Shown: positions 44,701-52,951, counted from the first letter of the stretch. The stretch: DNA of 64,000 nucleotides from Rhynchopus euleeides (GCA_963210315.1 OY723253.1:124001-188000); one strand, 5' to 3'. Numbers and translations are program-made. Notes: generated from the letters alone by a model not told the origin.

Positions 44701-47393
44701 TCGCTGAGGCGCTGCGGCAGGGCCAGGCGGCGGGCAGGCTCGTTGCACTCCACCAGCAGGTGTGCCGCATTGAAGGGGTCCACCTCCTCGCCCTCGACGT
44801 AGTACCGCAGCACACGCACCCCCTCCGCGCTGTGCTCCGCAGCCACCTTCACCCCGACAGCATCCACTGCGGCCTGGCGCCCCGCTTCCGCCTCGACGTC
44901 CCACCGCCATGCGAAGCCGACCGGGGGGAGCGGCGGCACGACCTTGATGCCCTTCGCAAGCTTCGCCAGCACCTTCGTCTCTGCGTTGGCCTGTAGCGTC
45001 TTGTCCTTCAGCCCGCCTCGCCCTGTCTGGTCGCCCGAATCGGAGCCGGCAACCCGCTGCACCAGGAGCGGGTCGTCTGCGACACCAGCAACAGTCACCG
45101 TGCATGCCACTGCCTTGCCTTCGGATGACTGCGCAGACACATTCTCACGTGCACCGAAGAGCTGGAGGAAGGCAGTGCGGCCCTCGAGGAGCGTGGGCCG
45201 TCTGCCGCGGAAGGTAGTGCCTTCGGCGTTCGGGTCTGCAACGATCGGCTCCAACGGCAGCGGCGCAGGCGGCTGGAGCCCCTGCATCATGCTGAGCAGG
45301 CGCTGCTGCAGCTGTTGGATGGTGTCCAGCAGGCGGCACTCATGCCGCGTCAGCCGCTGCCCCTCGCGAACCGTCCGCCATGTGGCCGCCACGCGGTCTG
45401 TCTCATTCGGGCCCTCCTCCTTGTACAGCCCGAGCTGCTCAGGCGTCACCTCTGTGGCAGCACCCGGTGCATCGGAGACGAAGGACAGGAAGCGGTACGT
45501 CTCCTGCGCAGCACCCGACAGCTTCTGCTTCAGGGCACGAACGTTGACGCCTGAAGAGAGTGTCCACGTCGCCTCTGCCAGGGCACGCAGGGAGTGCTGC
45601 ATGGCGTCCTTCGGCACGTGCGGCAGAGACGCCTGCAGTAGCAGCAGAAGAGTGGGTTTGATCTGAGGATCCAGCGCCGACAGCTGCGCAAAGTGGTTGT
45701 GCTGTGACATGTCGCGCTCCGTGTCCGCCTCGAGGTCATAGGGGCCGCTGCCCGCCAGCCGCGCCTCCGCCACGCAGGGCATCAGCGCGGGCACCGCGCG
45801 CGCCCACACCCCGTTGTCGTCCAGGCCCCCGAGGTACTTCATCAGGATCACACGCTCACCCCTGCTGAGCGGCAGCCCCAGCAGCGACGCCCTGATGGCG
45901 TTGCGCACCTCCGCGATCTTCCCATTCGAGGTGGGCTCGATGCGCAGGGCCTTCTCGAGCGTGGTGCTCTTGCGCCACTTCCACCCCTTCCAGGGCCACA
46001 GCGACGACGACCTCTCTGTGGCCTGCAGGCGCAGCGCAGTCACCGCGAGCCTGCGGTGCAGCTCCGGCGTCAGGCTGAACCGCATCTCCACATGCGCCAG
46101 AAAGGTGAGCCCCACGAGCTGCGGGATGGACAGGCACGACGCGTCCCGCGCGTGGTAGGGGCTGACATCCTCCAGCGCAGAGATGAAGACCTTCCACAGC
46201 GCCATGCGGGTCCCGGTGACGCGTTGGTGCTGCAGCTCTGCCAGGTGGTGCTCGCCACCCCCCGTCAGCTGCCGCAGCGAGTCGGTGATGGGCTCCTGCC
46301 CGCAGAGCGTCGCGCCCCGCCTGATGGCCTTCTGCAGGAGCGACGCGGGGTAGACGAGGTTCACCATCGGCCCCGACAGCGGGGCAAACAGGCCGCCCTC
46401 CGATGATGGCACCGCCGCCGCCGCCTGCTGCTGCTGCTGAGGCTGCAGCAGTGTCTTGTCGACGGCGAGGATCAGCGTCGCAGCGTTGCACGACACGTCG
46501 TCATCCTCCTTGCTGTCGGGGCGGAGGTACCCCAGCTTGTGCACGTCAGCCTCCGGCTCCGACCCCAGCACCGCACGGTACGAGTGTGTCTCAGGTGTGC
46601 CGTACTTTGCGATGGCGCCTGCCCAGTCGCCTGCCTTCCTGCGTGGGAGAGCGTCCATCACCACCGTCAGCTCTGGCGTGCAGGAGATGCATATGATCGC
46701 CAAGGGCGCGACCTGCTGCGATGCGAGGGAGTGCCCCAGCTCGACTGGGTCCATCCATTCGTCCTTCGGTGCGACCAGCATGTTGTACGTCGCCAGGCGG
46801 GGGAGCGGCGACGGCAGCAGGGCCTGCGGCACCCGCAGGAACTCCTGCTGCAGCTCCCCCCCGTTGGGGAACGTGCGCCCCACCCACTCTGCGGTGCTGA
46901 AGCACTCGCCCCATGCTGACACACACATCACGGGGACAGCGATGAAGTCTGCGGCACGCTGCGACACGCGCTTCAGCGCGTCGCCTGTGAGAGGCGCCTC
47001 CTCAGAGTAGGCCACAGGGGGGGGCACCTTCCACTCGTCGTGCCACGCCTTGACGACACCCTTGACTGTGGAGGTGTCGATGTGCTGCAGGCGCCTGCTG
47101 ACGCTCTGCAGGTCAGCTCCGCGCTCAATATCGCCCATAGCCTCTGCGATGGAGTCGTGGGTCAGCAGCGGCTGCACGTCCTCCAGGGCGCGCAGCGACA
47201 AGCCGTACAGTCCGTCGCGTGAGGTCAGCACGGCACGTCCACCCCTCTGCAGCCCGATGTTGCCCACGCTGCGCAGCGGCTTCCCCCGTGTGTCTGTGGC
47301 ACGGCGGCCCCGAATGCCACCTTTCTTCAGAATATCATAAATACCATCCCTCTCCACCTTCTCCTTCACGCTGCGCTGTGCAGCCTTCCGCAT
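41796..47393 (-). CDS. SNF2-type helicase fused to AlkA/MAG-type DNA glycosylase
   Basis: A single exon of 1866 codons (1865 aa, TGA stop). Start MRKAAQRSVKEKVERDG lies just below an orphan acceptor AG (47406-47407). Residues 1-~1090 are unrecognised, alpha-helix rich. Helicase motifs follow: I (AVGAGKT, ~1110), Ia (LVLVPNTDLIGEW), II (VVIDECLS, ~1230), III (MLSATLFRS), V (GAYGLNLQKEANCIV), VI (QMKGRVDRPGQ, ~1450), an SF2/SNF2 arrangement. After a charged Ser/Lys/Glu linker, residues ~1650-1865 form an HhH-GPD glycosylase: SLVRSIIFQQISMKAASSIM, hairpin IKGMGEWSSHMF, then VLPVGDLAVRQAF with the catalytic Asp, as in yeast MAG1 and AlkA. The family excises alkylated bases; coupling to a translocase suggests repair in chromatin (inference). 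Confidence 0.88.
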   Translation of the reverse strand: MRKAAQRSVKEKVERDGIYDILKKGGIRGRRATDTRGKPLRSVGNIGLQRGGRAVLTSRDGLYGLSLRALEDVQPLLTHDSIAEAMGDIERGADLQSVSRRLQHIDTSTVKGVVKAWHDEWKVPPPVAYSEEAPLTGDALKRVSQRAADFIAVPVMCVSAWGECFSTAEWVGRTFPNGGELQQEFLRVPQALLPSPLPRLATYNMLVAPKDEWMDPVELGHSLASQQVAPLAIICISCTPELTVVMDALPRRKAGDWAGAIAKYGTPETHSYRAVLGSEPEADVHKLGYLRPDSKEDDDVSCNAATLILAVDKTLLQPQQQQQAAAAVPSSEGGLFAPLSGPMVNLVYPASLLQKAIRRGATLCGQEPITDSLRQLTGGGEHHLAELQHQRVTGTRMALWKVFISALEDVSPYHARDASCLSIPQLVGLTFLAHVEMRFSLTPELHRRLAVTALRLQATERSSSLWPWKGWKWRKSTTLEKALRIEPTSNGKIAEVRNAIRASLLGLPLSRGERVILMKYLGGLDDNGVWARAVPALMPCVAEARLAGSGPYDLEADTERDMSQHNHFAQLSALDPQIKPTLLLLLQASLPHVPKDAMQHSLRALAEATWTLSSGVNVRALKQKLSGAAQETYRFLSFVSDAPGAATEVTPEQLGLYKEEGPNETDRVAATWRTVREGQRLTRHECRLLDTIQQLQQRLLSMMQGLQPPAPLPLEPIVADPNAEGTTFRGRRPTLLEGRTAFLQLFGARENVSAQSSEGKAVACTVTVAGVADDPLLVQRVAGSDSGDQTGRGGLKDKTLQANAETKVLAKLAKGIKVVPPLPPVGFAWRWDVEAEAGRQAAVDAVGVKVAAEHSAEGVRVLRYYVEGEEVDPFNAAHLLVECNEPARRLALPQRLSELVSAALYTPGNEHPNPTLMFEELHRFAEHFRASNLSRNDVYEWQHIAEHSQLPKAVWRDLAIKLATREGSTVDVSKCSRDGTKTGAALQQLTEGVLLRVLYTLHALYPMALTRSGELRFKLDQKGAQYVHLQRTISLLAFGSYDDGEGFHTAMQEADDDESLFSFEDEAEAADATTEEVPEVTTNLWSHQSEAVQRVLEGISVGKRGFADASAVGAGKTLSAVACCAEVAKWMRERRLRRHGFLVLVPNTDLIGEWVQQALLHTRGLHVVAQQQTGYLISRGVSNAGKPPTAHPSTKRGAKVGKVDANTLVISTLGRLRDKPFVGQPGWDLVVIDECLSVQNDSALQTAEAWRAVSASRCGVLMLSATLFRSRMSKLFYMIRMLRSALPRTEAYLPALLAEHIICYLPERVRSWRLHFVPVALPEQTMNVYQARLSAAARAQKDARLVYGELKQVLRELWEPKDLMDAAREECRRLKEEGRHVLLFANSERELDGLKAAVPGTRTWNAGTASAPKDSGPLAVTTQRGAYGLNLQKEANCIVCRPQPGDLIEQMKGRVDRPGQETKELVLCVLYAQNTIEEVEAANIRLCGAFFRQYIDPLSRLFHERAIEASLSAPKRVVPRRGAQGGKAKDEDHITGSLADAFHQQLGSDGVEVTAPAEAEEPTSSTATTSTEGSAPSPKRARTTSTRSGSQSSASPSTAAPRRLTKEQREAEKKRIADEKAAQKQREEEEEAQLPAVPTRITNESAVRALEWLTQRDSKLATVIAAVGPPTDMVSELGNDPALKSLVRSIIFQQISMKAASSIMAKLMATLGGEVTLEALQGADDNTLRSAGLSARKVSYIRNVCEKFASGDLSDEKLSEMSDKDVLAALCSIKGMGEWSSHMFMMFKLGRHDVLPVGDLAVRQAFQKLYGLSPHDSRSETQVQYLPSPDELHAIAKCWRPYRTIGTWYMWHVVETKEAVYTYGS

Positions 47394-47407
47394 GGCCTCG
47401 CCTTGCT

Positions 47408-48939
47408 GTGTATTCTGTACGGCAGGGTGCCTGGTGGTGGTGGTGGTGTTGGTGGGGTGAAGGGGCGTTGTCATGTCAGATATGGGTGTTGTTGGGGTGG
47501 AGGGGCGTTGGCATGTCAAAGTTGTGGGTCTGCATGTTGGAGGGAAGCCAAGGGGGGTGTGGTGGTGGGGGGGTCTGTTTTCAGTGTTCTCCTGAGGGCC
47601 TTTCCCCCTCTCTCTCGCGCGTTTCCAGAAGGGGAAAAGGTGTCGCGACTTTTCGGTTTCTAACACTTTCCATTTTACATTCATAGCGATGATTGCGATG
47701 TGTTGGCGCTCCCACCCAGACTCACAAACTTCTCGCCCTGCTGATGAGGGGTGGTGTTGCCAGAACTAAAAGAACGCTTTCCGCGCGAAGGCCGTGTGCG
47801 TAAATAACAAGCATGTCGTGGGTGTAGGAAAATGACCTTCCCGGTGGTTTCGGCATAGCGCTGAACGTGACAGTGTGCGCGGAACTGGGAATCAGTACAG
47901 CAAAAAAAACTATAAAATAACCCTTGACGAAAGTGCCATGTGACAGGCAACACCCGCTTCCCTAGCTAGGAACTCACACCTGCAAGATGAGTGGTTGCAG
48001 AGCACGGGAGAATTGAGCAGTAGTGAAAAAAAACAATTGACCTTAGTGCGAAACCCTGTGCATGAGCTGCCAGGCACCCGGGGCGCCCTCTGTCCCAACG
48101 ACCTCCCTTTGGGATGACAGGGGACAGGGGCACACCGGCACCATCGGGATGCATCGGGGACGCGACCAGGGGTCAACAGGGAGAGGAGCGAGGGGGTTCG
48201 CACAAAGATTCGCTTTCTCTCCTTTCTTCCAGACTGACTCGACTGCAATGCGATATAAAGGCAACCAGTGCCTCGAAGCCAAAGAGTCTGGGTGTTGCTT
48301 GTTGGGCATGAGCAGTGTGGTGCGGCCCCTGCAAAGGGCACAGGTGGTTTTGCGTTGCGGGTATCAAAAACACACTGCGCGTGCCATACGCCCCACCCGG
48401 TGACTCTTTTCGCTGTGACAACAGAGCAAGGTGTGTTGGCCCGCCTCCACCCCAAGACACAGAACACCCGCCTGTACCCCCCTCCCCCTCCCGCCGGGAA
48501 TCCTGGAGTGCGGGCAGGATATAAATAACTGCCAAAAAAAACTGTGCCCACTCCTCCCCACTCCACTCGTTGTGCACGCTACTCCACAGTTTGTTGGAGT
48601 GGTGCGAAGGTGGGGGGGGAGGGGGTGTCGCGAGGCGCAGCCCAAAAAATCACAGAAACATTGGTGCCACCCCGAACTATCAAAAAAAACACGGAGAGGA
48701 TCTTCGCTCGGGAAGTGCAGAAAAGCGAGTCGCCTCACAGAAGGGGAGGCAACCTGACACAGCTTGTCACAGCGAGCGAAGCCCCACGGGCAGTATCACC
48801 GGCCTGTCCCTCAAGCAAGACGAATAAGCGTGACCCACCACAGATTTGCTGAAAACCTGGTGCTGTGGGCATGACGTGCACACAAGCTGGGCCCGGGGGG
48901 AGGGGTGATGTGCCAAAACACTGAAAATCGTAAACCCCC
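47408..48939. other. Intergenic, no gene recognised
   Basis: Upstream of the helicase-glycosylase gene. A minus-strand frame of ~218 codons (48566-47910) lacks any domain and has mixed, low-quality composition. It probably contains the promoter side or the pyrimidine tract for the helicase-glycosylase transcript. Confidence 0.4.
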
Positions 48940-49048
48940 GGGGGCCTTCGCTACCAGATGTGACTGAGTGAGAAAAAGTGAGCCACGGCCCACTTCCCCT
49001 CACTGGCTGACGAGCTGTGACGAGCAGTGACTGGTAGCGAGGGCCCCC
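48940..49048. mobile_element. 109-bp foldback element, copy 1
   Basis: Starts GGGGGCCTTCGCTACCA and ends TGGTAGCGAGGGCCCCC (17-bp inverted repeats, one mismatch). Interior includes GTGACTGAGTGAGAAAAAGT. Flanks are C-runs, so a CCC duplication cannot be judged. Confidence 0.85.
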
Positions 49049-49057
49049 CCCCTCCCG

Positions 49058-49310
49058 CATAATATTAAATACCTAGGGTACCCCGAGAGAATGTCACCCC
49101 CTGGGTGACCATGGAGAATGTCACCCCCCCCTCGGCCTCCGCTTGGGGGGTGACATTCTCCAAGGCCACCCTGTACAGAGGGGGGGTGACATTCTTCAAC
49201 GGCTGCCCTGTGTAGCGGCTGGGAAGAATGTCACCCCCCCTCGGCCCTGGGCCCTCGAGGGGGGTGACATTCTCTCGGGGTACCCTAGGTATAGAATATT
49301 TAATATTATG
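49058..49310. repeat. Palindromic word array P1 (word GAATGTCACCCC)
   Basis: Outer arms 49058-49100 and 49261-49310 are inverted copies (CCTAGGGTACCCCGAGAG etc.) and end in the AT-rich junction ATAATATTAAAT / ATTTAATATTATG. Inside, the word GAATGTCACCCC or its complement occurs six times, order + + - - + -, near 49087, 49115, 49145, 49182, 49225 and 49261. Confidence 0.85.
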
Positions 49311-49692
49311 CGTACCTGGGACCCCCCGTGTTTAAGTCCCCCCCCTGGAGGCGATTTTCGGCCGGGGGGGACTTAAACACGGGGGGGGCGGACCTAAACA
49401 CAGGGGGGGCTTAAACACGGGGGTGGCACAGTGGAGACCAAGAAGACCTCTTCCTCTGCTGTCGTAGGGGGGTAATTCCGGTCCGGATGGACTTTTGGCA
49501 CCCCACTTTCGACTCTGACAGCACCTGGAGGGCCTAGGGGCCACCTGATGACCCTCCAGACCAGCCCACCCCCGTGTTTAGGTCCCCCTGTGTTTAAGTC
49601 CCCCCCCTGCCAGACCCCCAGGGGGGGACTTAAACACGGGGGTAAGGGGGGGGGACTTATACACGGGGGGTCCCAGGTATATTTAATATTAT
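49311..49692. repeat. Palindromic word array P2 (word ACTTAAACACGGGGG)
   Basis: Arms TACCTGGGACCCCCCGTG (left, from 49313) and CACGGGGGGTCCCAGGTA (right, to 49680). The word ACTTAAACACGGGGG or a close variant appears eight times in both orientations. Bounded on both sides by direct copies of TTTAATATTATG (the left one shared with P1). Confidence 0.85.
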
Positions 49693-49742
49693 GGAGGATC
49701 CTTGAAATCGGTAGTGGACAGTAGCGGACAGGGCGGACATTT

Positions 49743-49875
49743 CCTTGCACGGTGGACTCCAGCGGCCCTAGCGGGAGTCTGGGAGCGGGAGTCTGAGCGG
49801 GTGTCAAAGACTCCCGCTAGCGGGAGTCTATACTCCCGCTAGGGGGAGTCTGACTCCCCCTAGCGGGAGTCTTTT
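49743..49875. repeat. Left terminus with GACTCCCGC palindromes
   Basis: Perfect palindrome GACTCCCGCTAGCGGGAGTC at about 49809-49828, with diverged copies (CTCCCGCTAGGGGGAG, CTCCCCCTAGCGGGAG) beside it. Related arrays lie at 51885-51960 and 52641-52712. Confidence 0.8.
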
Positions 49876-50062
49876 CACCTATTTTCATCCATTTTTCCCA
49901 TGATATAGTTACAGTCTACTGGCGTGGGGGGTAAAATCATGGTGGAAGAGGGATGGGGAGGGGCTTGTTTTGCTTCTGTCAGTTTCCCCGGACTCTGGAC
50001 TACCTACCTATCCTCCTGGTAGCGGCTACACCTGCGGAGGTGAGCGGTTAGAATTTGAGGTG

Positions 50063-50929
50063 TCAAAGTGCGGCCATCGCCTGTCGTAGTTGTGTTACAC
50101 CTTGGGCAAGACAAGCCATCCTGCAGGCCTCATCTTCTTCGTCAGAACTGTCATCCCCCTCCTGCTGTGCGCGTTGGTCAAGCGTGCTCAAAGTCGCCTC
50201 GGATGACACGAATGGTGTGAAAGTCGCCCCCAGCGGGATTGGCATTTTGCACAAGCAGAGCGATAATTTGCGGTGTCCTTCGGGGAACCGGAACAGGAAG
50301 TAGGGCGCGCTGATGGGTTCAACGAAGTCCTGTGTGTTGCAGTGCACAAACCCCTTCTGCAGCTGTGTCAACTGTGTGCAAAGAACATACACAGCCAATC
50401 TATGAGCGTGTCGGGTGTGCAGACACGGACACAGGATGACTTCTCTATACCCGAGGATCCCGTCCTGCGACAGGTGCGCAACCTTCCAAGGCATGCCCGA
50501 TGCGCGCCGCTTCTCTTCTGCCATCGCAAGATCTCTCTCGTAAGTTGCGGAGCTGGCGATTGTAACGGCATCTTTCTTGCGATGTCCGTTCTCTGCTTCT
50601 TCAAATTCGTCGTTGTTCTGCAGAGGCACTGCATCTTCTGGAGCCCACCAATGATGGAGACTGTGTACGTAGGCATTGCGCGTTGATCCCTTTTCGGCAT
50701 GCTCCATCAACCAGTGAAATATATGCCCTGAGATCCGAGCACGCAAGAAGGGAATCCGGGCTGACTCATCCTTGCATCCCCAGAAGCGCCAGGGGATGTC
50801 TGCATACCGGAAATGCATGAGGTCTGCAAGGGAGACAAAGAGGTAGCGGAACAAGCCCTTGTAGGTGTGTCCTGTGACAGGCAAGCACGACCTTCCGGAA
50901 CTGAGCACCTGTCCCATGCTGCGACACAT
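50063..50929 (-). CDS. Transposon ORF fragment, unrecognised
   Basis: 288-codon frame with segments such as TGHTYKGLFRYLFVSLADL, FRYADIPWRFWGCKDESA and SGHIFHWLMEHAEKGSTRN and an acidic tail (GDDSSDEEDEACR). Not recognised as a known transposase. An overlapping frame just upstream reads YKPCTECVAAWDRC, suggesting a frameshift relative to the original protein. It lies on the same strand as the 51607-51867 fragment, from which it is separated by the hAT-type MITE. Confidence 0.4.
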   Translation of the reverse strand: MCRSMGQVLSSGRSCLPVTGHTYKGLFRYLFVSLADLMHFRYADIPWRFWGCKDESARIPFLRARISGHIFHWLMEHAEKGSTRNAYVHSLHHWWAPEDAVPLQNNDEFEEAENGHRKKDAVTIASSATYERDLAMAEEKRRASGMPWKVAHLSQDGILGYREVILCPCLHTRHAHRLAVYVLCTQLTQLQKGFVHCNTQDFVEPISAPYFLFRFPEGHRKLSLCLCKMPIPLGATFTPFVSSEATLSTLDQRAQQEGDDSSDEEDEACRMACLAQGVTQLRQAMAAL

Positions 50930-50983
50930 TCAGTGCAAGGTTTGTACAGGTCTTGTCGAATATTTTTTTGTTGTCTCATCCAG

Positions 50984-51643
50984 CAGGGGTGGAGCTTGAA
51001 ATATGGGGTTGCGGGCTGGATCGGGTCAGATCGGGTCAGCCAATTTTTTCTTATGGGTTCCCCCCCGGTTCGTCTCAGAGATCAGTGCTCGGGCCCAGCC
51101 TCCCGCGAGGTACCGGAACCGATATGCAGCCCCGGACGCGCAAGGACTTGGTTACAAGACAAACACATGCCGTAGGGGGGGTCTGGGAGGCGGAGCTCCC
51201 AGCCGCCGGAGGCCACGGTAGTGAACATCTGTGACTTGCGGGCGTACGGATTCTGTGTGAGTTGGCTGCGTCCTCCTGAGGATACTGAGATTCCCTGCTG
51301 TAAAGGGCTTGGGTACAAGACAGGCACATGCCACAGGGGGGTCTGGGGGGCGGAGCCCCCCAGCCACCGGAGGCCACGGTAGTAAACGTCTGTTGCACGG
51401 TACGGGTTGGGCAGCTTCATTTGTCCTCTATTGTGACTGTTTGAGGCCTGTGCTCATGTCGCTGGGGTCACTTTGCTCACGAAACGCCTCCTGGTCACCT
51501 TGAGGCCCCAAGGCGAGGAGCCAACTTTTCCGGTTTCCCGAAAATCTATATTTTTTTTCTTTTTACCCCTGACCTGATTTTTTGTGAGGGCCTGCAGAAA
51601 ATCAGGTCAGCTGACCCGAAAAAACCCCCAAGCTCCACCCCTG
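50984..51643. mobile_element. hAT-type MITE, 660 bp, with 8-bp target duplication
   Basis: Perfect 15-bp terminal inverted repeats CAGGGGTGGAGCTTG (50984-50998) and CAAGCTCCACCCCTG (51629-51643), flanked on both sides by TCATCCAG (50976-50983 and 51644-51651). An 8-bp duplication with CAGGGG termini is diagnostic for the hAT superfamily. No transposase ORF, so non-autonomous. It interrupts a minus-strand transposon ORF. The interior contains two copies of a GGAGGCCACGGTAGT module also present at 58.6 kb. Confidence 0.92.
51175..51405 (+). repeat. Dispersed module (A-B-A') inside the hAT-type MITE
   Basis: Two copies of GGGGTCTGGG...CCCAGCC(G/A)CCGGAGGCCACGGTAGT flank a middle part containing GATTCTGTGTGAGTTGGCTG. 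The same A-B-A' arrangement recurs at 58557-58775 in the same orientation. Confidence 0.8.
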
Positions 51644-51651
51644 TCATCCAG

Positions 51652-51867
51652 TACCCTGATCAGCCGCATGGCGAGCCCCTTGCAGTCATGGAGTGCTGGG
51701 GTGACGTAGCGGGCATTGGGAAGCACACCTGCCAAGAGGGAGGGGTAGCCAGCCTCTTTCATCTCAGAGAGAGTCAGGTGCGGGTATCGATGCACCTGTT
51801 GATACCAGCGTTCTTCTGGGATGTCGCACAGTGAGCATCGGTGCCCTCGCCCCCCGCATCGCCTCAT
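51652..51867 (-). CDS. Transposon ORF N-terminal fragment, cut by the MITE
   Basis: The frame starts MRRCGGRGHRCSLCDIPEER (C-x2-C plus Cys/His-rich start) and continues through YPHLTLSEMKEAGYPSLLAG and CKGLAMRLIRVLDD up to the MITE border at 51651. If the MITE is ignored the frame runs only about 17 codons further before a stop, so the gene was already decaying or used another frame. No family recognised. Confidence 0.4.
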
Positions 51868-51884
51868 TGTTGCCCACTGCTGAT

Positions 51885-51988
51885 CTATACTCCCGCTAGC
51901 GGGAGTTGGACTCCCCCTAGTTGAGACTCCCGAAAAGGGTTAAACCCGGTAGTGGTACCCTACCCCCGCTGGAGTCCACCGTGCAAGG
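51885..51988. repeat. Internal copy of the element terminus
   Basis: Carries the CTCCCGCTAGCGGGAG palindrome, GTTGAGACTCCCGAAAAGGG and CCGCTGGAGTCCACCGTG, in the same orientation as the right terminus (52641-52742). It separates the transposon ORF fragments from the H2B-like ORF. Confidence 0.8.
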
Positions 51989-52132
51989 CCGGATCAGCCC
52001 ACGGGTGGGTTTGAGGAAGAAATCTGGGGGGGCAAATTTTGCTGCGACTTCCGGTTTCACCCGGCCGAACTCCAGCATCTATCCAGACCCACGGTGCCAA
52101 GCCGTTCGCCCGTGTCGCGATCATTCGCGGCT

Positions 52133-52513
52133 TCAGGCTGCCCCCGACGACACGTTTGTATCCTGCACCTTGCCATACTTCGCCTCCACCTTGTATATGA
52201 CGGAGAGCGCCCTCCTTCCGCATCGTTGCGACTTCCCTGACAGCGAACTTATCCATGTCAGGGAAGACATGGCGATGATTGCGTTGGCCACCTGGGTGCT
52301 GTGCTGGTGGAGCTCCTTGCTCAACACCGTTGCTAGGAGCCTTCTAATGGATCCCAGTGTCAGCACACTGCCCCCTTTTTTAACAGGGAAGGCCGTGCAA
52401 AAATCATGCACAATGTTCGTCGCCTCCGCAGCCTCGGGACTCTCTGCGCTCTTCTTCTTCTTAATCGACTTTGCCGCCGGCTTCGCTGCCGGCTTCGTTG
52501 TCGTCTTCCCCAT
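52133..52513 (-). CDS. Histone H2B-like small ORF within transposon termini
   Basis: 126 codons from MGKTTTKPAAKPAAKS (a Lys/Ala/Pro tail like histone N-termini) to a stop at 52133. Residues reading SVLTLGSIRRLLATVLSKEL then HQH align without gaps to the H2B stretch that runs from the end of the histone fold into the C-terminal helix (consensus [20 protein letters not shown] then AKH), matching S, T, I, L, E, L and H at the same offsets. The preceding VHDFCTAF resembles the H2B alpha-2 VNDIFERI, but about seven residues of that helix are missing. It lies between two terminal-repeat copies of a mobile element. It could be a captured, divergent histone gene or a coincidental resemblance. Confidence 0.4.
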   Translation of the reverse strand: MGKTTTKPAAKPAAKSIKKKKSAESPEAAEATNIVHDFCTAFPVKKGGSVLTLGSIRRLLATVLSKELHQHSTQVANAIIAMSSLTWISSLSGKSQRCGRRALSVIYKVEAKYGKVQDTNVSSGAA

Positions 52514-52607
52514 TTTTGTGAATCAGGTCTGCGAGCTGGGATGGGTGGAAACGTCCGTTTCGTTTGGTGTGGCTGTACTTCAGTGACGAGTGCCACATTG
52601 CATAGGT

Positions 52608-52742
52608 ATCATGGGAAAAATGAGTGAAAATAGGTGAAAAGACTCCCGCTAGGGGGAGTCAGACTCCCGCTAGCGGGAGTTGGACTCCCCCTAGTTGAGA
52701 CTCCCGAAAAGGGTTACCCTACCCCCGCTGGAGTCCACCGTG
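52608..52742. repeat. Right terminus of the 3-kb element
   Basis: Reads ATGGGAAAAATGAGTGAAAA, then GACTCCCGC palindromes, then CCGCTGGAGTCCACCGTG. It is inverted relative to 49743-49905. Confidence 0.8.
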
Positions 52743-52842
52743 TGTGGAAAAAGTGCCCGAAAAAAAATTCGAAAAGGTCCCCCTTACAGAATTAGCCTTT
52801 TTTCAAAAAATTGGAAAATTTCGGACCGCAATTTGTACCCAA

Positions 52843-52951
52843 GGGGGCCTTCGCTACCAAGTGTGACTGAGTGAGAAAAAGTGAGCCACGGCCCACTTCC
52901 CCTCACTGTCTGACGAGCTGTGACGAGCAGTGACTGGTAGCGAGGGCCCCC
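52843..52951. mobile_element. 109-bp foldback element, copy 2
   Basis: Same inverted ends as copy 1. Flanked by CAA on both sides, consistent with a 3-bp target duplication. Confidence 0.88.

Larger units (their letters stand above)
49743..52742. mobile_element. ~3-kb terminal-inverted-repeat DNA element, nested and degenerate
   Basis: The left end (from 49743; GCACGGTGGACTCCAGCGG at 49747-49765) is inverted relative to the right end (52725-52742) and to an internal copy (51966-51988, 23-bp perfect match to the left). Subterminal DNA also matches inverted: TTTTCACCTATTTTCA near 49873 against TGAAAATAGGTGAAAA near 52627, with arrays of GACTCCCGC/GCGGGAGTC palindromes between. The interior carries minus-strand ORF fragments (50063-50929, 51607-51867), a hAT-type MITE and an H2B-like ORF. 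The internal terminus means it may be two adjoining elements (49743-51988 and its right neighbour). Confidence 0.65.

Noticed and set aside
47910-48566. 218-codon minus-strand ORF upstream of the helicase-glycosylase
   Set aside because: Mixed composition, no domain, and competing overlapping frames of similar length; not enough to call a gene.
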